Source of the DNA: Eutreptiella sp. 'Long Island Sound 2002'
Lineage: Eukaryota > Euglenozoa > Euglenophyceae > Eutreptiales > Eutreptiaceae
DNA: 64,000 nt
Reading direction: 5' to 3'
NCBI GenBank assembly: GCA_964036045.1
Contig: OZ038386.1
Location: 13,369,613 to 13,433,612 of the forward strand
Shown here: positions 42,613-55,720 of the stretch, piece after piece
Numbering within the stretch: position 1 is the first letter of the stretch
How the letters are laid out: each line of letters starts with the position of its first letter
The notes under the pieces: model-generated
Told to the model about the DNA's origin: nothing
Seen by the model: only the letters and a program-made list of their open reading frames with translations
Database searches by the model: none
Translations under genes and position numbers: made by a program

Positions 42613-44264
42613 AGCGTGCAAAGCGCAAATACCTGGGAAAGGTGACAGCGTTCCCGCTTGCTGAGCTGAGGTGGACACGGGCTATCCACCGCCAAATCCC
42701 CAGTACGTGGAGAGAGCCCCCGTGCCCGCGACCCGATTGCTCTGGCGCCCAGCATCACGGCGTGGCGGTCGGCCTACCGGGAATTGGCTGAAGATCTGCT
42801 GAGCATAGCGGAGCCGCGGCAGCGAGGCTGCCCACCTGTTCCGGTCCGTTCGCGCTGGGGAGACCCCACCATGCCTCCACACCATGTCAAGGTGCCCGGC
42901 CCTAGGGGTTGGAGGGGGTGGAGGGGGGGATTTACTTTGGGGGGGGGAGTGATAGCCACCCAGTTGAACAAATGATCTGATGCGGGAGTCCCCCGGCCCC
43001 CAACAAGGGAGCGGATTCAGAGGGAGGGCGGTGTGTGTCTTGTGCGGTGCTTCCGATCCAGACGTACTGGAGGCTCCATTGCTGCACAGCACAATCTCCA
43101 TAATGAGCATCAGCGACAAACGCGGAAAAACCCTGCCAGTAGAATCCTACCCTAATTCAGGGCAATTATTCTAGCTGCAATAGATCAAAATCGTGCTGAT
43201 CGTCGGAAACTAGAGTACTGGCGACATTGCGCATCGCCCGTACCCTGTTGTAGAATCTCCTAACGTACTGCAAGACCGCCAACCGTCCAACTTGCATACT
43301 AGCTAAGGATCTACCCCAAGTAGTGTGAAGCCTTTTGCCGTAGCACCGCTAGTGCTGTGCGCAGTGAATTCCTGAAATCCAAGACTGCGATGGAAGGAAA
43401 TGTACAGTTGGAGGTTTTCACCTGTGTGCATGCTGGGGTTTTTGTTTTCCCTGCTTTTGAGGTTGGTCCCAATCAAGTGACCCCAATAAGTGGCACATGT
43501 GGCCTTCACTTGACGTTTCTTTTTGAAAGTTGCTTTGTGGTCCTAGGCGGCCATTTTCCTCCTTTGTTGGGTGAACGCCTCAACCAGCGAAAGTGGTATG
43601 AGTAGACGTGCACATAACCATTTTTTGTGGTGCGTTGCTTTCCGGAGCCAGCATTGGGCATGATGCGTCTAGTGGGGGGCGTACCGTGCGCTGTGCACGC
43701 GCTGTGCGCGCGCTGTGCGAAAAGTTGGCTGTTCTCCACCACCGGGAGTTCGGTAAGTTCAGAAGATTGAAAGAACCTCATTGAATGGCTGCTGCAGTGG
43801 ACGGGGCTATAGGGGGCAGAATTTAGGTCCCTGGGACCCATGGCAAGCATCAGATGTTTGAGTTTTTGAGTTTTGAATTGATTGTGCATGATTCCGCAGG
43901 TGGGTGGTTTTCAGGGTTGTTACCTGGATAATCACCGTAATAATTGGCGCTGTGCGAAAACGCCCCCGTGGTTCCACCATTGCACCCATTCAGTCTGGAA
44001 GATTGACCTCTTTCCGCAGAATGCTAATCACTGTTGGATGCTGTTGGGTGTCTGTCCACCGCTGTCGGGTGCACGTCGGGTGCTTTTGGGTGCGTGCCCG
44101 GTGCTGTCAGTGTATGTCAGGTGCTAGTGATTGCCTGTCTGGCTCTGTCGGGTGCATGTCGGCTCCCTCATCCGTTCGATGATGTCTCGTCATACAGCTG
44201 CTGACCATTGATGTCATGAATGAGGAGACCGCTGCCGGGGACTAGTGTGCCGTAGCTGTATGCG
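42613..44264. other. Gene-free stretch before the coiled-coil gene
   Basis: There are G runs near 42930-42950. A GCGCTGTGCACGCGCTGTGCG tandem lies near 43690-43720. A degenerate array of GCTGTCGGGTGCRTGTC words lies at 44035-44165. No gene was recognised. Confidence 0.4.
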
Positions 44265-47200
44265 ATGGAGAGATTCCTGTCCAAAGTGCTCGATGAACAG
44301 TTTCAGGTCAAACTCGAAGACCCCGATGGGCCGTCGAAGCCGCCCGCCACCGAAGAGGACATCGCGGCCCGGCTGGAAATAGTGCAGAGCAAGTTGGAGG
44401 CCGCGGAGGTGAACACCAGCCATCGCGCCCTGAAATCCCCGCAGCAGCCGGAGGCCGCCCACACGGAGGACGCGGTGGCGCAGGAGTGGGAGACCAGCTC
44501 CGGTCAAGAGCACTGGCCCCAAGAGCACTGGCCGGAGGGCACGGGAGACGAATATGCCGAGGGGTATTGGGAGGAGCCCGCAGTGGCATCGGACGCTGTG
44601 GAGGTGGCGGCGGACACACCCGCGGAGGCCCCCTCCAACAGCAGCCCGCAGGAGGCCGCGGGTAGTCCTCCGGAGGCGGCCCCGGAGCCAGCCCCGCCCC
44701 CGAAAGGGGCCACGAAGAAAAAGCGCGAGAGCGCGGCGGCGGACGCCGCGAGGAGCGCGCAGCTGCAACGCCGTCTGGAGCAGATCGAGCACATGTGGAA
44801 GAAGCTCGAGGCGCGGGAGCGCGACCTGGAGACTGAGGCCGAGGCGCTGGCCAAGCGGAAGCGGGAGGCGGACCAGACCGAGGCCAGTCTGAAGCGGTTC
44901 GAGACGGAGTTGGCGAGTAAGTCTCGGGACTGGGAGCAGCGGCAGCAGATGGAGAAAATCCGGTTGGACAAGGAGAGGGAGGAGGTGAGATGGAGCGCGG
45001 GGGAGCGCCAGGCGGAGATGGACCAGGTGACCGGGGCTGCGCTTGCGGGGGAGAGGGACTGGAAGGATGGTCTCAGGAGCGGTTGCAACAAGCGGTTGCT
45101 GACGGTTGGGAAAGCGATCGGGCAGAAATTTCTGGGTGCAAAATGGTATCAAGGCCGTCGGGGGGGAAAAACATATTTTCGTGTGCATCACCGTCAAGTG
45201 GGGTGGAGGGGGGGGGGATTTCCCCATTGTAACCACAGGCCTGCAGGTGGTCCACGCCCTATTGAGAGCACAGTGCTCTTGCAAACCGACCGAGGGGCAC
45301 ACAACACACTGCGCCGATACCCAGCACTGCTAAAGCTCAGCTCATTGTTGTTGGATTTCACACTTTCCCTCAGTACCACAACATCAATACCACCACCGCC
45401 ACCAACAACAACCCCAACAACACCACCACCAACAACAGCAGCAGCAACAGCGACAATGCTTCCTTGCTCTTGTAGCGGACCGTAACCAATGTTGTCTTCA
45501 GAGATTGGATGGAGCCCTTCCATCTGCCAGGCCGCAGCCTTGACGCCCCCTTTGCACACTGCACCTCGCATGTGCCAACAAAACGTCGGCCGATGTGTGG
45601 CAGTGCGTGCCAAGGCCTCGCAACGCGTGCCCTGCAGTGTCAAGAATTTCCCACAGATGAAACAGTTGTGGTTCGGCCCCGGACAGTCATCAGAGTATGC
45701 GGTGTGTGACCCCTGCGATGTGACCCCCAGACGCTTCCCATCCTGTTTTCTCCTGTAGTAAAACACACACCACAACTGCACTATCAAAGCCCTACGCTGA
45801 ACTCCCGCGTGCGCTCCAGCTCAATAAGGCACCGCTAGAAAACCACCAACATCAGCACCACCACCACCACCAACAATGACAACACCAACAACGGCACCAG
45901 CAACACCAACGCCACCAACACCAACATGACCACCACCACCAACAGCAACAGCAGCAGAACAAATACCGCCACCACCATCAGTAACACCACCAACAACAAA
46001 AACAGCACCACCACCACCATCATGACCACGAACTGTGGGCTCAGTCGCCTAGCTTTCTGCTGACGTTTCTTGGCAGGTCACTCGCTACCATGACCAGCTG
46101 AACGATCTCGGGGACATGCTGCGGAAGGAGCAGGAAGAGGTCAACACCCTCACCGCCCTCCTGCAGAGCCGGGAGCAGGAGGCGGATGCCGTCACGCAGC
46201 AGAACGCGAAGCTGCTCAAGGAACTGCGGGGCTGCCAATCCGAGCTGCAGGATCTGCAGGAGACGCACGGGCGACTGCAGACCACCCACGTGCGGCTGGA
46301 GCGGGATTTGAAGCAGAAGGAGGAGCAGCTCGAGAGGGTCACTGAAGAGAAGGAGAAGGCGTTGGCAAACGCGACGCGGCTGAAGGGTGAGGTGGCGTTT
46401 CCCTGTGCTATACGTACTCTCGCCGTCCTCGAGTACCCCGTACCCCGTGTGCCTCTCCTTCTGGACGACGGCTATTTTATTGATCCTGGTTGTTCTTTAG
46501 AGTCGGCAGAAAGGACAAGCACTCAAGTGACCTGCAGAGCTAACCGCAAGAAATGCCTCACTGTACTTTACATAGTGGAGCACCCCAACCAAGAAGGGGA
46601 CATGTGCATTGATTGGACTTCGCAGTACTGCTGGAGTAATGGCTGGAATTGTCTATGGCGGGGACATTCAGTCTATCGGAACCGACCATTGATCCCCCTT
46701 CTGGGGTGCATGAATCACCAACAAGCAGCCCTACTCCAATGCCCCCACCTCCCCCCGAGTTTTGGGTCATCCTTGGCCACCGTTGCTTTTCTCCAAAATG
46801 GAAAAGGTAAAGAAACAAATGAATGGAAGTGCTGCGCACCGCTGTGTAACACTCGGTGGTCCGGGACCCCCGGGGGTCTTTACACAATTGCGGTTTTCTG
46901 ACGCAATGGAGACCCTGGAAAGCAGCAGAAACCCCTGCCAACGGGAAGATGGTGGCTGCACACTAGTGGGCAGGGGTGCGTTTGAGGGCGGGATGCTGAA
47001 GGGGAGCGGCGGGCGGGGGGGGTGCTGCAGTTGTCGCCACGGCGGTTGCTGGTACTTGCACCAGCGGCCGGGGGGCCAGAGTCTGGCGACCCAAAACAAT
47101 CAGGGGGCCCTTGGGGGCGGACAGAAGCGGTTAGGGTGCAACAAACTGCTGCTCCCCAAAAGGGGTCCGCGAGTGCCATACAGGCTGAGCAAGTGTGACG

Positions 47201-48371
47201 GCCGGCACTTCCGTGTGTACGCACCGGTTTGAGTGTTCATCAGGAGATTGTCCAATCCACCGGGGAGAGGTATCTTTGGTCGGTGAGAGTGGGACAGTTG
47301 TCCCTCTGTTCACGGGTGCAGGTCCTGCCCCTGGGCGTCCCTCCCAGGCCGGCGCCGGCGATGGCCCACACAAAGTCCTTTCGAAGACAGTGAAGTTTGG
47401 AGGGAGCTCACCACCACATCTGATGTGGGCAATGCAACACAGGGCCAGGGGCCCCCAGCCCTCCCTCCCCGCCCCCCGGCCGGAGCCGGAGGGCGGCGGC
47501 TATCGCTGTCCATGCGGGTCGTTGGGGTTCCTAGGTCAGGTACACCACCAGCAACACCACCGACAAGACCAAGATCATCAACAGCAGCAACGCCAACAAA
47601 CGACTAGAACCACAACAATAACAATTGCAACGGTAACAGCAGCGCCAGCAGCACCAGCCGCCGCCGCAGCAACAACTACAGGGGAAGGCAGGGACTTCGT
47701 GGGCGGATGATTTCGTGGGAAAAATTCGTCTTTACGGAAGGTGGCGAAATTTTCCCCTGGCAAAATTTAGGGGTGTCGGCAGTGTAGTGCAGGTGTTGGA
47801 GCTTGGGGAAATAATCCCCACACAACCCCCCCCCCCCGTACCCATCCGTCGCGCGCTCCGTTTCCAAGCCGCATTGCCCCCGTATCGCCAGGTCGTGGAG
47901 CTGCAGGACGCAGTGGACAGCCGCGCCCGGGAGCTCGCGGAGACCAAACGCCAGCACCAAGACACCACCACCCGCCTCCAGAACTTGCAGGAGCGGCTGA
48001 AGGAGTCCCCCAAAGCGACCGAGACTCCGAGTCCGGTACGGCACTCTGTCGTGGACGTCAAGCCGCCGCGGCCGGACCTCACCCCCAAATCCTCCGCCGC
48101 GTCCCCCATCGCGCGGGTCCTCAAGTTCCGCGACGCCAAGTCGGGGCTGCTGGTCGCTGGGGTCCTGTGCCTCTGCACGTTCTCGTATTTCTTCTCCGCC
48201 GGGGGCGACCAGGAGCAGCTCGTGCAGCGCAACCTGCAGTTGGGGCAGGTGAACTTCCGGCAGCGGGAGGAGCTCGACAGCTGCCACAAGTCCGTGAACA
48301 TCCTGACCGAGCGGCTGGCGAAGTGCAGTGCGGGCCCCAAGCCCTCGGCGGGGGAGGAAGCCGACAAGTAG
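44265..48371 (+). CDS. Coiled-coil single-pass membrane protein, three exons
   Basis: Exons are 44265-45026, 46077-46391 and 47892-48371, joined in phase 0 (CAG|gtgacc, ggcag|GTC, GAG|gtggcg, gccag|GTC), giving 518 residues. A TAG three codons upstream supports the ATG at 44265. Residues 1-150 are acidic and Pro/Ala-rich, with a small repeat (EHWPQEHWPE). Residues about 155-400 are heptad-rich coiled coil continuing across both exon joins. A Pro-rich linker follows (PSPVRHSVVDVKPPRPDLTP). A hydrophobic helix at about 444-462 (LLVAGVLCLCTFSYFF) is likely a membrane anchor, with a ~55-residue tail. The plan resembles golgin-type tethers but no family signature is visible, so function is open. 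Confidence 0.8.
45382..45455. repeat. CAN trinucleotide array 2 (intron 1)
   Basis: Imperfect CAC/CAA/CAG triplets in intron 1 (45027-46076) of the coiled-coil gene. Confidence 0.85.
45842..46022. repeat. CAN trinucleotide array 3 (intron 1)
   Basis: About 180 bp of CAC/CAA/CAG-type triplets ending some 55 bp before the exon 2 acceptor at 46076. Confidence 0.88.
46637..46695 (+). repeat. GWNCL motif repeat, copy 3 (intron 2)
   Basis: ATGGCTGGAATTGTCTATGG and GGGGACATTCAG, followed by GACCGACCATTGA-like text. It is readable as NGWNCLWRGH, like the LINE-2 third frame at 38614. It lies in intron 2 (46392-47891). Confidence 0.55.
47540..47682. repeat. CAN trinucleotide array 4 (intron 2)
   Basis: Imperfect CAA/CAC/CAG/GCC triplets, about 210 bp before the exon 3 acceptor at 47891. 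Confidence 0.8.
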
Positions 48372-48474
48372 GCGCGGCGCTGGGGCTGGAAGGGGCCAGA
48401 ACGGGGTCTTTCCGTGGGTTGAGAGGGCCGGCACCCAACCGGGCGCCCGGGGCAGCTGAGCGCAAGCAGTCGTG

Positions 48475-48546
48475 TCCCATCCGGGATTCGAACTCGGTAC
48501 TCCCCGGCCGTGCGTCATCTGCCGTGACGGCTTGAGCCACGCGTGA
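48475..48546 (-). repeat. tRNA-derived SINE head, copy 2
   Basis: Minus-strand A box TGGCTCAAG (48539-48531) and B box GAGTTCGAATCCC (48495-48483). The same internal landmarks as at 21.85 kb are kept (GGGAGT, GAGTTCGA, TCCC.GATGG). Acceptor stem pairing is absent, so it is not a functional tRNA. It lies about 100 bp beyond the stop of the coiled-coil gene. Confidence 0.6.
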
Positions 48547-51147
48547 CCTCGTTGGATATGGCACGGGGGATGCGGATGTGCAGGATGTGGGGTGTGAGAT
48601 GTGGGATGCGGGGTGCGATGTGGACGCGGTGCGGCGTCCTGTTCGTGCACTTGCTCGGAAAAGGTTCGTTGTCCCTTCGTAGTTCCCACCCGTACACCTG
48701 CTGCACAGGACCTGTGTGCAATTGTTTGGTACAATATGCGCACACACGCCCTCTCTGTATGGCCATGTCGGAAACGTTCTCTCCGTCTGCCCCAAAGTCT
48801 GTGCCCGGCCAAGGCACTCCAGTAACCTTACTATTTCAGGAGTGCGGGGCGTTTCTCATCAACCACGACACATTTGCCACCAACATCGACTGAAAAAGTG
48901 ATGCGGGCCCCCAGCCACGGTGTTGCAGGAAAAGTTCGGCTTCAAGCGCAACATCAAAACCTTCGTGCCATCCCAACCAACGGCACAGCTGATGCGGGAT
49001 GTGGGATGTGGGATACGGGTGAAGGAGTCGAGCATACCATGCGGTGTGCCGGGGTCTTCTCGGATGTTTCGGGAGAGGGCCTGGGTTGGCCAAAGTGGCG
49101 TGGAGCGTGCCCTCCTATGTTGTGATGGAAGCACCACATATTCTCAAGTACGGTCCCCACCGTTGACAACAACGGTCAGGCGGTGGTGGGGAGAAGGGAG
49201 TCGTGTATGGGTAGAGGCGCCTCTGGCGGGCTACGCGCTGATGACGTGTTGACTTGCAGTCTTCCACGCCGGTGTGACCCCCCCCCAAAAAAAACAAGCA
49301 GCCACACACACGTCTCTGTCTGATCGTGGGAGTGGCAGACGACAGCGTCAAAAGGAGGGTTCGAAGTGATTTTCCGAGGGAGAAGGGCCCTCATCAAGGT
49401 ACCTCCGCACTCTCCCTGAAGGTCCATTTGCAACGAATAATATTGGGAATAATGTCGACCCTGGAAGACGACCCTTTGGATTTTGAAGGAGGGGTCCCTC
49501 CGGTTGGGAACGTCCCAAACTCATCGTGCCAAGACCTACGGCACATAACGCTACGTGGACAGGACATCACGAGCACCGCATCACCTGCGGCCGTAACCAT
49601 CTACTGTATTATTCTGCGCCATCGCCACACGGCCCACAAAAAGCATTGCTCTATTCGAACACCAAAACCGCAATCACCGAAACACAAATCCACGACGCCA
49701 CTGACCGATCACGGGGGCGTTTAAAGGGACTGGGACCCCAATAAGCTCCCCCCCATACACCCAAACCACACTCATGGGGAGCAGCGTTTTTTCTTATTTT
49801 TTCAAACCGTGTGGCCGACAATAACATTACGGATCGGTGGGTGCATTGGGAGGCTCTTTCATTCAGGGGCCAGGCCTGAGCGGCAGCCGTGTTTTGGCGC
49901 CAGACAACGGGTGTTGAACTGGCCTGCCAAGGCCTGACAGAGGCTGCTAGAGCTTACCCCAATTGGGAGCTGCGCCAAAAATGGAGCTTTTGCAAATGCT
50001 TTGGAGTGACACAGATAGAAGGCATTCAGAGGCTGTTATAGAGTGGTTGCAGCCTCCGCTGGGTCTGAAATGCTGCTTTTTTGGATGTCTGGCAGAATTT
50101 TCTTTTTTTTTCTCTTACAGTGGGTAGTCAACAGTTTTTTGCCCCTATTTCTGTGGAGTCAAAATGCGCAGAGCTTCAAAAATGCCCCGCCCTCCCAAAA
50201 AGATGAAGCAACCAAGAAGGAAACTGCAGCGCCCCTCATGTTACCAGCCCAGTATCCACGATTCCGGCTGTAGCCCCAGTATTGGTACTTGAAGGTGTAT
50301 TCGCTGTGCCGCATCTTCAGCCCAGCATTGGTCGGCATCCGAAAGTTCAGGACCTGACACAAACCATATTGCGGCGTCGTAACACCCAACACCTAACACT
50401 GGCAACTGTCCGCGGAGGTACACACACTGAGGCACTGCAGCACCTCCGGCAGGAACAGAAAATTTCAACAGTTGTAGTCTGATCTATTCGAAGGCTGGTC
50501 ACTGGGGACACACCCCGTTTGCTTTTCCGGTCAAGGAGCGCCCTTAGGGGCCCCTTGTTCTTGTCAGTCGCGAACGACTGTTGGTTGCCCTCCAATCGCA
50601 GTGGGTTTCTCTCTTTAACCGCCGTCAATCACCATCCAACTGCCGTCGGTTACTCTCCACCAATCCATGTCCATGACCTTCTGACCTCCTGGCTGTGAGT
50701 GCAATCGACAATGCCAGCTTTCCATCGTCATCTTTGGGGGCCCTCTGTCTGTCACGGGTGCCTCCGGCGCCTCACATTGCCAACCCTGTGGCTGCATGAG
50801 GGCGCATGAGGCACCTTGTTCCAGGTTGGTAAGGGAGGGGGCAGCGAGCTCATTTGTCATTTGATGATCGGTTTGCGGCAGGTCTGGCACTGTAGGCAAT
50901 TGCACCCGGCGGTTCGCGAAGCCATGATGGTGTGCTGCAGTCCCGTCCAGGAACTACGCAGTACGAGCCCTTGACTCGGAAGGATCCGGCTCCTTCTGAC
51001 GTCTGCACGTCTGACCCAAAGGCCGCCCCTGACCCTTTAACACAGGGGTACACCATGCAAAGATTACTGGAGTGGAGCGGTCCTGACCTGCCCTTGTCTG
51101 CCCCTGCCTGTTGTCTATTGCCTCACCTCCGTATGGCTGCTGCGCAC
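48547..51147. other. Gene-free stretch
   Basis: GGGATGTGGGATGTG-type repeats lie at 48560-48625 and 48985-49020. A C run lies at 49278-49287. Open frames near 49320-49740 have no recognisable domain. Confidence 0.4.
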
Positions 51148-51415
51148 CAAAAAAAAACCCAGTTTTGGCCAAAAAAAACCCTGGTTTTGGACCAACAAAC
51201 CCCCCAATTTGTACCAATTTTTACCAAAAAAAAACTCGCCCCATTTTTTATCAAGAAACCCCCAATTTGTAGGAATTCTTACCAAAAACCCCCTTGCCCC
51301 CATTTTTCCCCCAGAAAACCCCACCATTTGCACCATTTTGTACCAGAACACCCCCCCCCCCCTCCCCAGTTTTTACCAAAAAAAAACCCAATTGGCGGCA
51401 ATTCTTGCAGGGTCT
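51148..51415. repeat. Degenerate A-run/C-run tandem array
   Basis: Repeating blocks of ACCAAAAAAAA, CCCCAATTTGTACCA and CCCCATTTTT with a period of about 30-50 bp. One frame stays open as a Pro/Lys/Phe-rich peptide, which I treat as a by-product. Confidence 0.65.
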
Positions 51416-54400
51416 CAAAGCGCAAGGGCAAAGTGGATCTTAAAGAAATAGTATTCCAAACATGATGGCTGGGACACAAACGAAAGATATGAACAGCGAT
51501 AGCACATGAGGTTGATGTAGAAATAGGGCTTTTTGAAAAGATAGTCAACTCTCAATCGAAAAGAGGGCATAGGTTCCCCCAGCATGGGCCTTGCCTCTTG
51601 GGGTGGGTTACATAGATGTGAACCCTTTGGATTTAGTCCATATTTTGCTGAGCTGGCATGGTTGTGGCACATGAGGTCACTGCCATGTCCATTGCATCAC
51701 ATGAGATTTATCCAAATTCGTGAGATCATAGGGAATGGAGCTCAGGACTTCTCAAAAAGAGGCCCCTTACCCCCCACACTATAGTCCACCTGGGCACAAG
51801 GATAGATTGGGTGAAAGGGTGTAAAAATTTTAGATCATATAGCATCATGTCAGAATTGCCCAAAAAATAAAAAATCAAATAGAAAACATAGATAACGTTT
51901 CATTTCAGTGGGTTTGAAGGGTTCCATGTGTTTTTTGGACCACGGGGCACCTCCCATTGGGGCGTGGTAAAATTTCTTAAGTTGTACTAATTTCTGTGAT
52001 TGGTTTTATTTATTTATTGGCAAAAATGCAATACATCACCGTTTTTAGGACAAATATTCAGAAAATAGCATGTTAAAGACAATCAAGGCTCTTCAAGACC
52101 ATCAAAATACACTTTTTCTAACTATTGGGTGCAGCAAGTCACGATGCCTTAAAATTTTTTCCTGCCCGCGCGCGGTGCCGATTTTTTGAGGCGCAAAATC
52201 GCTACAATACGAGTTCAATTTCATATGAAGATTTCTTTCAGATTTTCATCATTTTGACCGGCTCATTTTAAGTATTCACCGCAAAAGTTGACGGGTTGTC
52301 GCCCGTTGCAATCGCGCATTATGAGCATACTTATTGGTGAATTTACTTTAGTTTTTCAAAAAAATCTATTTTCTTTTGATTCTTTGTTTGAAAATAGCTG
52401 TTTTTGGTGATGGCTAGTTTTCAAACTAGCGGGTAAGGTTCGAAAGCGAGTATGCTGATTAATTGATTAATCGCCGATCATCGGCAGTGAGTTTAAAATA
52501 AGGGCAATTGAGCGATTCTTTCTTAGCTCGCATTGGAATTGCATCGATTTCCCGCACGACTCTTGAGAGTTGTCGTGCATTAAAATTGACGCAAGGGTTT
52601 GGAGTTTCTGCTGGAGATTTCAATGGCAAACCTTCCATCAAATCTTGCCATTGATTAGGAAATGTGCCAAACATGCCAGATCTGAAAGCAGACAAAAAGC
52701 ACGATGTGTTTTCAGCACGGCCGAAAGAGTACAACACCGTGCAGGATATATAGCAGCCCTTTGCAGCACTAAACAACATGTGTTTTGGGTGACACAACCA
52801 CTGTGCACGTCGACGCCGTTCATCACAATGAGGACACCCATCACAATGAGGACGCGTTTCGAGCACCTACGATGAACATGCTGGCATTTAGATTATCAAA
52901 ATTGCTAAAACTAAATATGGAAAGTATGTATTCTCCAAAAATTCAAATGTTCTGTTCTTAAAATATAGGATGTTCGCCTTCCGGAGGGGGTCGTTGTTTC
53001 CCTTTTCTCTCTCCATAACTTTTGTGAGCCTGATTTCAGCTGGAATGTTTTAAGGTCTTTAGTTGTCAAACCTTTCAAATGGAATGTAGACCAGCGTCCT
53101 AACCCTTCAAAATGCTTCTTCCGCAAGCAAAGAATCATTCATTTTCTAAGGCCTAAAGGCGCGGCTCCCTCCCGGACCAAAAATGGAACATTTTTCAATT
53201 AGCCACATGGATTGGACTGATTTTGGAGCTGATTTCGATGTAAAATGATATGTTTAAAAATTCAAAACCTTAGTATATTGATCAATGTAGCTAAACATTA
53301 TTATACAAAGGTGGTCGAGGAACTGGCTCACGAACTGGCTAAAATGAGGCCCCTATGACCTCACTTTAGTTGTAAATTTCTTAAGCCCAAGGCAATATGT
53401 TTCTATGGGCAAATTTTTCTTCAAATTCTACTTCTCCGTGCAAATGTATCACTAAAATTTTTTGATGATAGCTAATTGTTTGAAAGCACCAAAAATGGTT
53501 ACACGAACGCCACAGACCGGCCGCTAACCAAAGACTACTGACAAGTGACCTCGTTACCCACGACATTGAAGAACAATTCTGGATTGGTGGTCAAACTGCG
53601 TAAGCCTGCACTGCTGCAAAAAAAATCAGACCAGTTGCTTGTTGTGAAGTATTTTCGCTTTTCTTGGGGGATGACGACCATGTGCAATGGTTCAAGTGTG
53701 TAGGTGTTCATCTTTTTGTGCTGGCCTTGAGAGTGAATCTGGTAATCATATGGCCCCTTATATATCAGCTACCTTTGGAGGCAAGCAAGTGAGTCATGCA
53801 AATGCAGCAAAAGAACCCATCTACTGCATTTTAGAACCACACAACGAAATTGCTGGCACGGTACGTTCTTGCTGCTAGTCCTCGGAACGATGTCAATAAC
53901 AAATAAAAATTGGCATCCTGGGACATTTCCGGAGTCCACAATACACTGTACACTTGAAATATGGCCACAAAAATGTACACTGTGGAAACAAAAAAGAGGT
54001 TGGCAACATGATTGCTTTTGGAGCAGAGCCGTCACAACGGCTAAAGGTCCAAGACACCTTCACAACAAAGGTCGGAGGCCCATTGTGAGTGAAATTTTGT
54101 GTCATCTAGTTGGATAATCTTATCAAACACGGTTGAACAAGCTGTACAGGTTGAATGGCTTGTACTATGGTTATATTGGTTGAATGATTTGTACTATTGT
54201 GGTTGAATAATGTGTACTGCAGTAGAAATACCTTAATCAAGGTTGAATGATCTGTAATGTAGTAGCTAACCAAAGCTACTCTAGGAGCAAAGAAAATGTT
54301 TTTCCCATCCGTAGCACAAAAGGTGGAACAGAACCAAACATGTGTGAAACTTTGCATTGCACTTTGAAGCACATTATGGGAGTTGGCTCAAAACACTGTC

Positions 54401-55720
54401 CATGGTGCTAATGTTCTTGAGCACCCCTTTGCCCTCCTCACCCCTCCCTCCAATTTGAAAAAAAAAATCTAATTTTGACTCAGCATCATATCAAGCTTTT
54501 TTTGCGCCCCCTCCCCGAATGGAACTAAATGTGGTCACATACAAACAAAGGGCGAAAAGAAAACATAAGCAGAAGATGATGATGATTACAATGACAAAAA
54601 TGATTATCATGTGATTTAATATGATTTGATATGATAATGAACATCCTTGAATTTGTTCAAATTGCACCCACAAAGAAACATGGTTTAGCCTTTACTCAAT
54701 CTTGAAAATTCCAATTTTGAAAACACATCATTGGGCTGAACTATGTTCTGGATGCAAAACCATTTTCCGGGATGGGGTAAAAGAAAAAGCAACCACTAAA
54801 ATTGAGACCATCACATCTGAAAAACAAACAAAATGGATGCCCAGGTCGTTCTCAGCCAATGAGGTTGCAAATACGACAAACACCTGTAACCAGGGACTTT
54901 TGTCTCATTTGTGTACAGTCAACTTATGTTCCCCATTGGGATGATGGGGGTGATGGAAGAGACGCCTTGCATCCCATTTGTTCTCACCAGTGGCCAAACA
55001 ATATCAGACACAATCTTGGGTGGGTTCCTCTAAATTGCATCAAACGAAAGTACCACACATTGGGCAAAATGGGAGGATATTTGTGTCCACTTCTAAGCCT
55101 GGCCGTTGCAATGACCTTGCAAAACACTTTAACCTCAGTCAGCATATCAACATATTTGCCACCTATCAGTGGTATTGTATGACACTAAATATTTGCTTAT
55201 AGTGTAAATAATAATTGGAGAGCCTTTGAGCATCTGATGGGCATTGGTGAGTCGTTTGCAACTTGTGGTCAGCCCAGTGTTTGCCATCCTATACCAAGTT
55301 AATACTTTTAGTCAGGTCTGTGGGGGCTTGGCCGGGGGGGGGGGGGGGTTCGCTGCAGGAAAAAGATTGCCTGTGCGAAGGAATTCGGGCCCTTCATAAG
55401 CGGGATATTGGTCAACTGAGCCTCAACTGCAAACGGGACTTCTGATCTTGAACCTCATGATTGGAGGGGGGACTGCAATCACATGCGTGTGTGCGTGTGT
55501 GTGTGTGTGTTTCCACGCACGCGCGCGCACACACACACGAATGGAAGCATGTCATTGGAAATATGCAACCATGAGCACGCCGTCCCCGGCATCTAAGGCA
55601 AATATCAGCAAAGGCACCAAGCCAATTCGCGATGAATCCAGATAGAGCATCCTCCAGGAACCGTCAAAAGTGTAGACACATGGTCATCCCACGACATCTC
55701 ACAGTAATGCAACACCAAAA
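51416..55720. other. AT-rich gene-free stretch
   Basis: The composition here is much richer in A+T than in the gene islands. Short frames (52459-52866 minus, 53687-54117 plus, 54702-55182 plus) have no known domain; the last two have mildly protein-like text broken by frameshifts and may be transposon remnants. A GGTTGAATGATNTGTACT word recurs at 54145-54260. A GT tract faces CGCA/CA repeats at 55490-55540. Confidence 0.4.

Noticed and set aside
44214-45302. 362-codon minus-strand frame
   Set aside because: Leu/Arg/Pro-rich shadow of coiled-coil exon 1.
48475-48546. Functional tRNA gene
   Set aside because: The A and B boxes fit but acceptor and D stems do not pair; better explained as a SINE head.
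51148-51465. Pro/Lys/Phe-rich protein in the A-run array
   Set aside because: The repeat period is irregular and peptide composition simply follows the A and C runs.
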